A stretch of 64,000 nt of DNA from Pseudomonas sp. dw_612. Lineage in GTDB: Bacteria; Pseudomonadota; Gammaproteobacteria; Pseudomonadales; Pseudomonadaceae. The notes beneath the pieces were generated by a model. That model saw only the letters and a list, made by a program, of their open reading frames with translations, ran no database searches and was not told where the DNA came from. A program made the position numbers and the translations under genes. The stretch is from positions 62,001 to 126,000 of the forward strand of contig NZ_JAAVVC010000001.1 of assembly GCF_018449725.1 (NCBI RefSeq). Reading direction: 5' to 3'. This document shows positions 10,674 to 19,138 of the stretch, piece by piece; the stretch's first letter is position 1, and every line of letters starts with the position of its first letter.

Positions 10674-12115
10674 ATTAATTTAAACGACAGACGGACGCAA
10701 GTGCCCTCGCCTTCGCGGCTGCCGAGGGTCACCGCACCGCCAAAACGCTCCATGATCCGCTTGACCAGCACCAGCCCGACGCCGAGCCCGCCGGCCTTGG
10801 TGGTGAAGAACGGGCGGAAGGCCATGCTGCGCTGCTCTTCGTTCATGCCTTTGCCGGTGTCGCTGAGCACCACGCTCACGCCACGGGTATCGGTCGGTTC
10901 AAGGGTGATGGTCAGGGTGCCGCCCTTGTCCATGGCTTCCAGAGCGTTGGCCATCAGGCTGTTGAGAATCTGCGTCAGTTGCACTTGCTGGCTCAGGACC
11001 ATCGGCGTCTGTCGCGGATCGAACACCACCTGCACCCCGGCCTTGGCAATTTGCTGCTCGAACGCCATCAGGCTGTCGTGGATCGCCGCCACCAGGTTCA
11101 CCGGTTCCGGGTCATCGTTGAGCGGGCGCAAGGATTGCAGCAGTTCGCGAACCCACTTCGACATGCGATCGACCTGGCCGATGATGTCGTTGATGTTCTT
11201 GTGTGCCGGGCCGTTGTCGAACTCCAGGGCCAGCTCGGCGCTGGAACGGATGGTCGCCAGCGGATTGCGCAAGCTGTGCGCAACCGCCGAGGACATTTCG
11301 CCCAGGGCGACGAAGGTTTCATTGGTGATCAGTTGTTTCTGTTGCTGCGCCAGCAGAATCGCGGCGCGACGGACGATCCAGTACAAACCCAGGTAAATCA
11401 GCCCGCCGCCCAGGGCCGTGGCCAGCCAGATCAACGCCAGGCCGCGTTCGATGCGGTTGATCAGGTCCTTGGGCTCCTTGTAGATCTCGACCATCGCCGT
11501 GACGTTCTTGCCGTCGGCGTCGAACAGCGGAATGTAGTTTTCGATAAAGATGTAGTCCGGTGGCGTGATGAACTTCTGCTCCATCCGCGCCTGATCGACG
11601 TCGTGATAACTGGCCGAGACCGGGATCTTGAATTCGAAGGCGTGATCCAGATCTTCGTCGGCGTGAATCGTGGTGCCCATGAGTGCCGGGTTGGTGGACC
11701 AGATCACCATGCGGTCGGGGGCGTAGATGTTGGCCAGGATCACGTCCGGCAGGTTGGCGATGTGATCGAGGAATTCGTCCCTGGCATTGGCCCGCGCGGC
11801 GGGATCGACGTCGGGAAAGAACTTGTCCTGGCGCGGGTCGACCAGCTCGCCCATGGTCCGCACATTGGGGATCGACACATGCCGCACTTCGGCCGAGGCG
11901 ATTGCCTGAATGAATTGCGCCGTTAACAAGGCATCGCGCTGCACGCTTTCGGTAATCACAAACTGCGTGGACACCGCCCCCAACGCCACCGCCACCGTCG
12001 CAATCACCGCCATGCTGATCAGCGAAAACCAGCGCAGCAGGTTGAACGGCTGCTTGCGCGAGCTCAAGCGAATGTCGCCTTCCTCTGGCCGGTGCGTTTG
12101 TGCGTGCATGTTCAT
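10667..12115 (-). CDS. sensor histidine kinase of the MnxS type (second copy)
   Basis: A 482-residue paralogue of the kinase at 5034-6527. Transmembrane segments lie at about 29-50 and 228-247, with a periplasmic domain between them. The phospho-acceptor is H280 in AVAHSLRNPL, and NALEAM, DTGKGM and GGLGVGL boxes follow. The two periplasmic domains share motifs such as LLTAQFIQAI, RTMGEL, DPRQ and IENYIP, so they probably sense related signals, and both lack a receiver domain of their own. I use the ATG at 12115 (another at 12109); the longer frame to 12202 runs into repeat DNA and is unlikely. It lies upstream of mcoA on the same strand, separated by the sigma54 promoter region. It probably feeds MnxR, as MnxS1/MnxS2 do in P. 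putida GB-1. Confidence 0.9.
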   Translation of the reverse strand: MNMHAQTHRPEEGDIRLSSRKQPFNLLRWFSLISMAVIATVAVALGAVSTQFVITESVQRDALLTAQFIQAIASAEVRHVSIPNVRTMGELVDPRQDKFFPDVDPAARANARDEFLDHIANLPDVILANIYAPDRMVIWSTNPALMGTTIHADEDLDHAFEFKIPVSASYHDVDQARMEQKFITPPDYIFIENYIPLFDADGKNVTAMVEIYKEPKDLINRIERGLALIWLATALGGGLIYLGLYWIVRRAAILLAQQQKQLITNETFVALGEMSSAVAHSLRNPLATIRSSAELALEFDNGPAHKNINDIIGQVDRMSKWVRELLQSLRPLNDDPEPVNLVAAIHDSLMAFEQQIAKAGVQVVFDPRQTPMVLSQQVQLTQILNSLMANALEAMDKGGTLTITLEPTDTRGVSVVLSDTGKGMNEEQRSMAFRPFFTTKAGGLGVGLVLVKRIMERFGGAVTLGSREGEGTCVRLSFKLIP

Positions 12116-12135
12116 TGGCGATGATCCAGGCGATT

Positions 12136-12149
12136 CCCCTATAGAGGGG
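12136..12149. promoter_or_regulatory. CCCC-N6-GGGG palindrome before the second kinase gene
   Basis: CCCCTATAGAGGGG lies 21 bases upstream of the kinase ATG, with a related half-matching CCC-N8-GGG sequence just beyond (about 12155-12172). It resembles the sites upstream of the sigma54 promoters, but I see no -24/-12 promoter here. If real it could be an autoregulatory site. Confidence 0.3.
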
Positions 12150-12205
12150 GTATAGCCCAGTGTTTGGGGTTTGACCCAATGCAAGCAAGCTAAGCAAATC
12201 ACCCC

Positions 12206-12285
12206 GTAGGAGCAAAGCTTACCCGCGAAGAACGATGACGCGGTGTGTCAGGCCTGGCGTCTTCGCGAGCAAGCTTTGCTCCTAC
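12206..12285. repeat. REP doublet, family A variant
   Basis: GTAGGAGCAAAGCTTACCCG and the opposed CGCGAGCAAGCTTTGCTCCTAC bracket about 40 bases. With the next doublet it fills most of the gap between the kinase gene and the csg operon promoter. Confidence 0.8.
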
Positions 12286-12329
12286 AGGGACTGGTGATGC
12301 TGCAAATCTTGTGAACAACACAAAACAAA

Positions 12330-12418
12330 TGTGGGAGCGGGCTTGCTCGCGAAAGCAATGTATCAGCCGACATTCATGCAACTGACACACCGCTTTCGCG
12401 AGCAAGCCCGCTCCCACA
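12330..12418. repeat. REP doublet, family A
   Basis: Opposed units GTGGGAGCGGGCTTGCTCGC and GCGAGCAAGCCCGCTCCCAC flank about 45 bases. They lie upstream of the activator site and sigma54 promoter of the 12683-18310 operon. Confidence 0.85.
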
Positions 12419-12504
12419 GGGGACGGTGTTGGCTTCAAATCTTCTGAACTCACTAAAACAATTGCAGGCGCGAGGCTTGCCCCATTCCCCACTGCCCCAT
12501 CCAC

Positions 12505-12518
12505 CCCCAATACTGGGG
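12505..12518. promoter_or_regulatory. putative MnxR-type activator site of the adhesin-csgBA operon
   Basis: CCCCAATACTGGGG is a 14-base near-palindrome 91 bases upstream of the promoter GG. The exact reverse complement, CCCCAGTATTGGGG, occurs at 28922-28935 upstream of the other sigma54-driven csg operon. Position and symmetry fit an enhancer site of a Fis-type activator. The protein assignment is inference. Confidence 0.6.
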
Positions 12519-12607
12519 ACACTCGCCCGTCCCGACATCCGGCCCTCAATCCCTCCAACCACGCGCAACGCCCGTACCCCGGCCCTCTCCCGCCCATTCC
12601 CGCCAAT

Positions 12608-12623
12608 TGGTATGCAATTTGCG
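12608..12623 (+). promoter_or_regulatory. sigma54 promoter of the adhesin-csgBA operon
   Basis: TGGTATGCAATTTGCG has GG (12609-12610) and GC (12621-12622) ten bases apart, and matches TGGCAyG-N4-TTGCW except for one base in the -24 box and the last base. The ATG of the first gene is 61 bases downstream of the -12 GC. Confidence 0.75.
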
Positions 12624-12682
12624 CTAGCCCCCTCAACTGGCCCGTCTCCAAGGGACAGGCATTCCGATAGAGGGCTTAACTC

Positions 12683-14029
12683 ATGCACCCTTTACTGTCC
12701 AAAACCGCGGCCGCGCTGGTCGTTACCGCTCTTGCCCAAGGTGTTGCCCAGGCAGCGCTGTTTGCCGTCGACCCCGGCCCCTATGTGCCAGCCAACGGTT
12801 CGTTTGCCGCCTGGTATCAGGACACCCATGGTCGAACCCTCGACTTGTGCCTGTCCAAGGCACTCAGTTCCAGGGTTGCCAGCGCACCCGGTGCACCGTC
12901 CTACATGTGCCTGCTGGGTGCGGTCCCCGGCGTTTTCGACGACACGCAGCCCATCGTGTTCCCGAGCAACTTTCCCGATGAGGCGTTCTGGTTCACCGGC
13001 GACGGCTCAATCGTCGATGCGGCCCGGGGCATCGACCTGACCTTTGTCAGCGCCGTGGAAGCCGCCTTCGCCGCTGAAGAACCGGTGGAAGGCGACCAAG
13101 TCAGTTTTGGCCGCATCCGCATTCGGGTGGACGTGCCCACCGCCGGTGTCTACACCATCACCCACCCCTACGGCGTCGACATCTTTGACGTTCCCGCCGG
13201 AGGGCGTCGCGCCATCAACATGACCCGCGACATCGGCATCGGCACGCCGAAAACCTACGACGGCGCGCTCAAGAGTGACATCGGCCCGTTCCTGCGCAGC
13301 GTCAACGGCCCCTACACCGAGACCAACCCGGTCACCGGTCAAGCCGAGAAATTCGTGGGCGACCCGAACCTGGAAGAAGCCTTCACCGGCAGCCCTTTCA
13401 ACACCAACTACATCCGCATCGAAGGGCCTAACGGGCTGGACCTGCGCACGACCGTGATGGCGATCTCCGGCAAGTTGTCGACGGTGGTTCGACCCACCCC
13501 GATCATTGCCGAGCGCAGCACTTACTCGCGCAAGGCCGGTGCCAGTGCCCCGGTGGCCCAGCAGGACGTGTTCGTCATGGCTCCGCCACCACCGGCCACC
13601 GTGACCCTGGACAGCAACAGCCCGGTGCTGAACCTGACTGAAGCCAACACCACCGGCCATTGGTACGCCCAGTCCGCCACCAACCCGACGTTGCCGAGCA
13701 CCTTGCAGGTGACCGCCGACAACCACCTGGCCATCCCCACCAGCACGCCGACCACTGTCCCCACGCCATTGACTGATCTGGTGGTGATTTCGCAGGCCCA
13801 GTACAGCCTGAGCAGCGGGCAGCTCTCGATCGTGGCTTCAACCAGCGATGAAACTTCGCCGCCGGTCCTCACTGTCACCTCCGGCACGGGTGTCGCCATC
13901 GGCGCCCTCAGCGGCGACGGCGCGGTGAAATCCCTGTCGACCGGCATTTCGCCGATTCCACCGGCCAAGGTTCGAGTGACGTCATCCAATGGCGGCAGCG
14001 ATACCGAAGAAGTGGTCATCGTGCAATGA
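12683..14029 (+). CDS. exported protein, paralogue of the next gene, first in curli operon
   Basis: A 448-residue protein with a Sec signal peptide (likely cleavage after AQA, about residue 23). Residues 24-275 are closely similar to the same part of the next protein: both share VDPGPY, SSRVASAPGAP, FDDTQP, THPYG, RDIGIG, FLRSVNGPYTE and FVGDPNL. The rest is Thr/Pro/Ser-rich and strand-like and ends with a GGSDTE motif also found in the partner. I do not recognise a named family; no heme, copper or catalytic motif is evident, and two cysteines may form a disulfide. It has a GAGGG ribosome site and lies 61 bases from the sigma54 promoter, upstream of csgB/csgA. It is probably an extracellular or surface protein made together with the amyloid fibre. 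Confidence 0.75.
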   Translation: MHPLLSKTAAALVVTALAQGVAQAALFAVDPGPYVPANGSFAAWYQDTHGRTLDLCLSKALSSRVASAPGAPSYMCLLGAVPGVFDDTQPIVFPSNFPDEAFWFTGDGSIVDAARGIDLTFVSAVEAAFAAEEPVEGDQVSFGRIRIRVDVPTAGVYTITHPYGVDIFDVPAGGRRAINMTRDIGIGTPKTYDGALKSDIGPFLRSVNGPYTETNPVTGQAEKFVGDPNLEEAFTGSPFNTNYIRIEGPNGLDLRTTVMAISGKLSTVVRPTPIIAERSTYSRKAGASAPVAQQDVFVMAPPPPATVTLDSNSPVLNLTEANTTGHWYAQSATNPTLPSTLQVTADNHLAIPTSTPTTVPTPLTDLVVISQAQYSLSSGQLSIVASTSDETSPPVLTVTSGTGVAIGALSGDGAVKSLSTGISPIPPAKVRVTSSNGGSDTEEVVIVQ

Positions 14030-14064
14030 ACGCGCACCTGCCCAGATCCTCATCAGGAGGCATC

Positions 14065-16311
14065 ATGAACAAATTGCCACGCCTGGCGCTCAACGCCCTG
14101 GGACTGACTCTATCGCTGTCCGGCAGTGCTTTCGCGCAGCTCGCTGCCGTCGACCCCGGCCCCTACACCTTTGCCACCGGCAAATTCCCGATGTGGTATC
14201 AGGACAACAATCTGCTGTCGCTGGAACTGTGCCAGTCGCGGGCGACCAGCTCGCGGGTAGCGAGCGCTCCTGGCGCGCCAACCTACATGTGCATCCTGAA
14301 TCCGGAACCCGGATTTTTCGACGACACCCAGCCGATGGTGTTTCCGGATAACTGGCCACCGGAAGCGTTCTGGTACCTCGCCGAAACCAACATCGCCGAT
14401 GTCGGCGGCTATGGCGTGGATGCCTACGTGGCCGGGGTAGAAGCGGCCTTCACGGCGGAAGACCCTATCGACGGCGATCAGGCAAGCTTCGCGCGGATTC
14501 GTCTGCGGGTGAACGTGCCTGTCGCCGGGACTTACACCATCACCCATCCGTACGGCGTGGAAACGGTCAACGTCACCGCGCCGGGCCGTCGGGCGATCAA
14601 CATCACCCGCGACATCGGCATCGGCGCACCGGGCAATTTCAGCGGCGCGCTGAATGGTCAGGTCGGGCCGTTCCTGCGCAGCGTCAACGGGCCGTACACC
14701 GAAGTGAACCCGGACACCGGTTCCTCCGAGTCTTTCGTGGGCGACCCGAACCTCTCCGAAGCGGTCACCGGCAGCCCGTTCAATAACAACTTCCTGCGTG
14801 TGCAAGGGCCGGCCGGGACCATCCAGACCAACGTCTTTACCGTGTCCGGCAAGGTTCTCGACAACCGTGCGCAAACCCCGGTGGAAATTGGCCGCGCCAC
14901 TTACCGCCGCACCGCTTCAGGCCCGGGCACCAGCACTACCCGGGTAGAAGTGTTTGGTAAATCAACCAACGGCTCGAGCCTGTGCTTCCGCGAAACCGTG
15001 GCCCTTGTACCCGGACCACCACAAACGCCCTGCCTGACCAGCATGCTCGGCGACAACACGGGCCTGTTCTTCGGCCAACGCCTGACGGGTGCCACCGTGC
15101 CTGCCGTGGTGGTGCTCACCGCGACCAACCCGGCCGGTACCACCCGGCCGACGGCAGTCTCGAGCAAGGTCACCGACCTGGTGAAAATCCAGACCGCGCG
15201 CTACAGCTGGAGCAACCACAGTCTGGTGATCGAGGCCACCTCCACTGACGAAGTGGCGGTGCCGGATATGGTCGCCCAGGGTTACGGACGCCTGTCGAAA
15301 ACCGGCATCCTGCAAAAACTTACCGTGGCCGATCTGACCCAGCCACCCGCCACTGTCACCGTCAAATCCGCCTCCGGCGGCAGCGATACCGAGCCTGTCG
15401 TGGTGGTGGGTTCTGCACCGGACACCGGCGAGAACCAGGCGCCGATCGTGGTCGCCGACACCGGCAGCACCAGTTTCGGGGTACCGATCACCCTCAACCT
15501 GCTGGCCAACGACAATGACCCGGACGGCAACGTGCCGCTGAGCATTACCGCGCTGACCCAACCGGCTGCCGGGCAAGGCACCGTGGCCTTGAGCGGCACC
15601 ACTTCGGTGGTCTACACCCCGCCAGCCGTGGTCAACGCGCCACTGACAACGACCTTCACGTACAAGGCTCAAGACGTCAAAGGCCTGGCCTCGACCGCTG
15701 CGGCGACCGTGACCATCACCGTGGCGCCGAATCGGCCACCGGTGGCCGTCAACGACAGCATCGCGACGTTGGGCGTAGCAATCCCGATCAGCGTGCTGGC
15801 CAACGACACCGATCCGGAAGGCAACGTGCCGCTCGGCGTCGCCAGCCTGACCCAACCGGCAGCCGGTCGCGGCACCGTCACCACCGACGGCACCGTGATC
15901 ACCTACAACCCACCGGCCACGGTCACCACGGCGTTTACCACGACCTTCACCTACATCGCCCGGGACAGCTTCGGCGCCCTGTCGACGCCAGCGACGGTCA
16001 CGGTGCAAGTCTCGCCACGGCCTGCTGCGGAAACCTTCGCGGTGACCACGGCCACGGTGTCGGCTCGCTCCAACAACCGCTTCACCTGGGACTTTGCGGG
16101 CACCTCATCGGTGATCACCGGCAACACCATCACCGTGCAGGTCACCACCCCGACCGGGCTGGTCACCCTGGGTACCACCACCGTGCCGGTGACCGGACGC
16201 TGGCGGTTGACGGTGAACAACAGCACCACGGTGGCCCCGTCGGCTAACCCGACAGCGACCATCCGCTCGTCCCAAGGCACCGTGCGTACCGTGACGGTCA
16301 TCGCCAACTGA
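14065..16311 (+). CDS. large exported protein with VDPGPY domain and tandem Ig/cadherin-like repeats
   Basis: A 748-residue protein with a signal peptide ending near AFA (about residue 24); the ATG at 14065 has a perfect AGGAGG site. Residues 25-275 repeat the domain of the preceding protein. From about 475 there are two tandem domains of roughly 95 residues, each with the Ca-binding-like LANDxDPxGNVPL motif and a closing TTTFTYxAxD. This is the pattern of bacterial Ig-like/VCBS-type adhesin repeats. A last strand-rich domain of about 90 residues has FTWDFAGTSS near its start. Secreted adhesins of this kind bind surfaces, sugars or minerals. Set between its paralogue and csgB under a sigma54 promoter, it is a candidate matrix or mineral-binding partner of the curli fibre. 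The family is not recognised by name. Confidence 0.78.
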   Translation: MNKLPRLALNALGLTLSLSGSAFAQLAAVDPGPYTFATGKFPMWYQDNNLLSLELCQSRATSSRVASAPGAPTYMCILNPEPGFFDDTQPMVFPDNWPPEAFWYLAETNIADVGGYGVDAYVAGVEAAFTAEDPIDGDQASFARIRLRVNVPVAGTYTITHPYGVETVNVTAPGRRAINITRDIGIGAPGNFSGALNGQVGPFLRSVNGPYTEVNPDTGSSESFVGDPNLSEAVTGSPFNNNFLRVQGPAGTIQTNVFTVSGKVLDNRAQTPVEIGRATYRRTASGPGTSTTRVEVFGKSTNGSSLCFRETVALVPGPPQTPCLTSMLGDNTGLFFGQRLTGATVPAVVVLTATNPAGTTRPTAVSSKVTDLVKIQTARYSWSNHSLVIEATSTDEVAVPDMVAQGYGRLSKTGILQKLTVADLTQPPATVTVKSASGGSDTEPVVVVGSAPDTGENQAPIVVADTGSTSFGVPITLNLLANDNDPDGNVPLSITALTQPAAGQGTVALSGTTSVVYTPPAVVNAPLTTTFTYKAQDVKGLASTAAATVTITVAPNRPPVAVNDSIATLGVAIPISVLANDTDPEGNVPLGVASLTQPAAGRGTVTTDGTVITYNPPATVTTAFTTTFTYIARDSFGALSTPATVTVQVSPRPAAETFAVTTATVSARSNNRFTWDFAGTSSVITGNTITVQVTTPTGLVTLGTTTVPVTGRWRLTVNNSTTVAPSANPTATIRSSQGTVRTVTVIAN

Positions 16312-16317
16312 GCCCTC

Positions 16318-16346
16318 GCCCCACCCGCCGATCCGGTGGGTGGGGC
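16318..16346. promoter_or_regulatory. strong intercistronic hairpin upstream of csgB
   Basis: GCCCCACCC (16318-16326) pairs with GGGTGGGGC (16338-16346) around an 11-base loop. No T-run follows. It may stabilise mRNA ends or lower transcription between the large adhesin gene and csgB. Confidence 0.45.
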
Positions 16347-16371
16347 CGGCCTCTTCCCACAGGACAACAGC

Positions 16372-16833
16372 ATGAAAACGCCGACCGCCGCCCTGCTCTG
16401 CCTGCTTCTGCTTTGCAGCAGTGCGGGCGTGCGCGCCGACGATTTGATGGAAAACGACGACCTGGCGCCCAGCGCCGACCTCGGCGAGTTACCCGCGCCG
16501 ATTGGCCAGCAAGCGCTGATCAACCAGCTCGGCCAGGCCAACGTCGCGTTGCTGCAACAGAACGGTCAGGGGTTGCTCGGACGGATCGTCCAGTCGGGCA
16601 GTAACCAGGAAGCCTACATCCTGCAACAGGGCAGCGACCTCATGGCACAGATCACCCAGCAAGGTTCTGGCAACGACGCCTCGATCACTCAGACCGGCAG
16701 CCACAACCGCGCGCAGATTTCCCAGAACGGCAATAACAACGACGCCAGCATCGACCAGGCCGGCACGGGGCTTTCCAGCGCCGTGACCCAGTCCGGTAAC
16801 GGCATGAGCGTTTCGGTCAAACAATATCGCTAA
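16372..16833 (+). CDS. csgB: curlin nucleator, CsgB-like
   Basis: A 153-residue exported protein. The signal peptide (LLCLLLLCSSAGVRA) is followed by a short acidic linker and five or six curlin repeats of about 22 residues with regularly spaced Q, G and N: NQLGQANVALLQQNG, VQSGSNQEAYILQQGS, ITQQGSGNDASITQTG and others. The length and the short repeat number match CsgB/CsgA of Enterobacteria (about 150 residues). Its place before a much longer curlin gene and the basic C-terminus (SVSVKQYR) suit the surface nucleator CsgB. The ATG at 16372 has AGGA upstream. The next curlin starts 28 bases on, so the two are co-transcribed. CsgB anchors and templates CsgA polymerisation at the outer membrane (family knowledge). 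Confidence 0.82.
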   Translation: MKTPTAALLCLLLLCSSAGVRADDLMENDDLAPSADLGELPAPIGQQALINQLGQANVALLQQNGQGLLGRIVQSGSNQEAYILQQGSDLMAQITQQGSGNDASITQTGSHNRAQISQNGNNNDASIDQAGTGLSSAVTQSGNGMSVSVKQYR

Positions 16834-16861
16834 GCACTGCAATCACCTTGGAGGTTTCATC

Positions 16862-18310
16862 ATGTTTAAATTGACGCCCCTCACCGCTGCCATCCTGGTC
16901 ATTGTCAGTGCCCAGGCCTTGGCCGACGACAGCGTGTCCACGCAGAACCAGCTCGGCACCGCCAACATCGCCGACGTGAAACAGACCGCGGCGCCGTTCA
17001 GCACCGCGACTCAACATCAACTCGGCCAGGGCAACGATGCCGCAGCCGTCCAAGACACTGCCACCGGCACCATCACCCAGGATCAAGTCGGCGACTACAA
17101 CGCCGGTTACGCCGAGCAACTGTTCGAGAACGGCAGCAACATCACGCAGCAACAGGTCGGCAGCTTCAACACCAGCCATGCCAGCCAATCGATTGGCATG
17201 GGCGAAAACCAGGTGCTGCAACAACAGCAAGGCAGCGGCAACTTCTCGTTCGTCTATCAGGACAGCCAGGAAGCCACCAACGGCCAGACCTTCCAGTTCG
17301 GTGACAACAACGAAGCCAATATCGAGCAGATTCAGCTGGGCGTCGCCAACAACGCAGTGATCATCCAGTACGGCAGCACCAACTACGCCACCGCCGAACA
17401 GATCGCCCACATGGGCGGCCAGATCAACCTCAACCAGGCCGGCGAAGGCAACTACGCCTACGGCGATCAGCGCGATGGCATCGGCGGTACCGTGACCGTC
17501 AACCAGTTCGGCGACTTCAACGCCACCGAAGTCTGGCAAGGCGGACAAACTGCCAGCCAGGCCACCGTCAACCAATACGGGCAAACCAATGAAACCGTGG
17601 TCGACCAGAGCTTCGGCGAAAACAATAACGCCCAGGTGCTGCAAGTCGGCGACGTCAACGCCATCTATGCCGACCAGTTCGACTCCGTCGGCTCGGTCCT
17701 GGCGCTCTATCAGCAAGGCACCGGCAACGTGCACTTCACCTACCAGAGCGGCGACAGCCACGTACTCAACGCCACCTCCGTGGGCAACGGGAACAAGGTC
17801 TACGCCAGCGACTGGAAGGGCCCGCAACTGGGCGGCCAGTTCGGCAGCAACCAACGCGCGAACATCAGCCAGAACGGCACCAACAACGTGGCCAGCTTCA
17901 AACAGGATGGCGTCGGCCACATCATGACCACCCACCAGACTGGCACCGGCAACAAAACCACGGTCAGCCAGGCTGAAAACTACAACGAGCTGTACTTCGA
18001 CCAGAACGGCAGCGACAACATCCTCATCGCCGACCAGCGCGGCACGACCAACCTGGCGCAGGGTTCTTCCAACGGAACCGGGAACAGCACTGAGTTCGAC
18101 CAGTCCGGCACCGGCAACCAGGCGTTCACCACGCAGTTGTATGGCAGTGATAACCAGATCACTGTGAAGCAGGCTGACACGATGAACGTGGCGTACGTCA
18201 CCCAGGGCGGGACCGGGAACATTGCCACTGTGGATCAGAGTGGTGTGACGCAAATGGCGACGGTTCAGCAGTTTGGCTCGGCTAACCAGGCGAGTGTTCT
18301 CCAGCAATAA
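16862..18310 (+). CDS. csgA: very long curlin, CsgA-like major amyloid subunit
   Basis: A 482-residue exported protein: signal peptide to about ALA (21), then about 20 curlin-type repeats of roughly 22 residues through to the end, with typical Q..G..N spacing (for example NQLGTANIADVKQ, NQFGDFNATEVWQGG, GSANQASVLQQ). E. coli CsgA is about 150 residues with five repeats, so this subunit is about three times as long. Cysteine is absent and N/Q/G/T/D dominate, as expected for beta-solenoid amyloid. It has a GGAGG ribosome site and is the last gene of the sigma54 operon, ended by a clear terminator. The export proteins CsgE, CsgF and CsgG are encoded just across the gap on the opposite strand. 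No CsgD or CsgC is seen, so control is probably through the MnxR-like activator. Confidence 0.85.
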   Translation: MFKLTPLTAAILVIVSAQALADDSVSTQNQLGTANIADVKQTAAPFSTATQHQLGQGNDAAAVQDTATGTITQDQVGDYNAGYAEQLFENGSNITQQQVGSFNTSHASQSIGMGENQVLQQQQGSGNFSFVYQDSQEATNGQTFQFGDNNEANIEQIQLGVANNAVIIQYGSTNYATAEQIAHMGGQINLNQAGEGNYAYGDQRDGIGGTVTVNQFGDFNATEVWQGGQTASQATVNQYGQTNETVVDQSFGENNNAQVLQVGDVNAIYADQFDSVGSVLALYQQGTGNVHFTYQSGDSHVLNATSVGNGNKVYASDWKGPQLGGQFGSNQRANISQNGTNNVASFKQDGVGHIMTTHQTGTGNKTTVSQAENYNELYFDQNGSDNILIADQRGTTNLAQGSSNGTGNSTEFDQSGTGNQAFTTQLYGSDNQITVKQADTMNVAYVTQGGTGNIATVDQSGVTQMATVQQFGSANQASVLQQ

Positions 18311-18321
18311 TCGCCCGGCAT

Positions 18322-18356
18322 AAAAACCGCGGCCCTTGTGGGGTCGCGGTTTTTTT
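18322..18356 (+). terminator. rho-independent terminator after csgA
   Basis: AAAACCGCGGCCC-TTGT-GGGGTCGCGGTTTTTTT forms a GC-rich hairpin followed by seven T, 12 bases after the csgA stop codon. Confidence 0.88.
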
Positions 18357-18387
18357 GTGCCTGTGAGATTGGGCGACTGTCCGGGCG

Positions 18388-19122
18388 CCATCGCGAGCAA
18401 GCTTGCTCCCACAGGGAGCCTGCGTCGGCCGCAGATCCTGCGAACGACACCGCCCCCCCCTGTGGGAGCGTGGCTTGCCCGCGAATACGGTGTGTCAGGC
18501 GGCAGTGTATTGACTGAGCCACCGCATTAGCGAGCAGGCTCGCTCCCACAAATGGGCTGAGTACATTCGCCAGGGATGTGTTGTCTGACACTCAGCCTTC
18601 GCGAGCAAGCCCGCTCCCACAAATGGCCTGAGTACATTCGTCAGAGATGGGTCGCCTGACACTCAGCCTTCGCGAGCAAGCCCGCTCCCACAGGGATTTG
18701 TGGTGGTCATGGAATTTGTGGCGCATGAAGATCAAGTGTGGGAGCGGGGCTTGCTCGCGAAGAACGATGACGCGATGCATCTGCCGGCCCCATCTGTGGC
18801 GAGGGAGCTTGCTCCCGTTGGGCTGCGTAGCAGACCCCTATCCGGCAAACGCCTGTCCACTGACACACTGCCCACTGTTCATCCCACACTGTAGGAGCTG
18901 CCGAAGGCTGCGATCTTTTGATCTTTGGCATTCGCGTCCAGGGAAGATCAAAAGATCGCAGCCTTCGGCAGCTCCTACACTAGCGCATGCATCCGCAAGA
19001 AACGGGTCGGCTGTCCGGACGCCTTCGCGAGCAGGCTCGCTCCCACAAATGGCCTGAGTACATTCGTCAGAGATGGGTCGCCTGACGCTCAGCTTTCGCG
19101 AGCAAGCCCGCTCCCACAGGGA
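18388..19122. repeat. REP cluster between csgA and csgG
   Basis: This 830-base gap holds no credible gene. It contains at least eight REP units of family A (for example near 18390, 18460, 18535, 18600, 18665, 18738, 19022 and 19092). Some are nearly identical copies that include their flanks, such as the sequence around TGGCCTGAGTACATTCGTCAGAGATGGGTCG (about 18622 and 19049), which indicates local duplication. A 20-base core of that copy is GAGTACATTCGTCAGAGATG. The cluster separates the 3' ends of two convergent operons. Confidence 0.85.
18891..18978. repeat. 88-bp palindromic element, family B
   Basis: GTAGGAGCTGCCGAAGGCTG and its complement face each other with GATCTTTTGATCTT and AAGATCAAAAGATC inside. 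It is the same family as 1351-1440 and 45931-46000 and lies inside the REP cluster. Confidence 0.85.
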
Positions 19123-19138
19123 TAGCGGGCTGTCGCGG

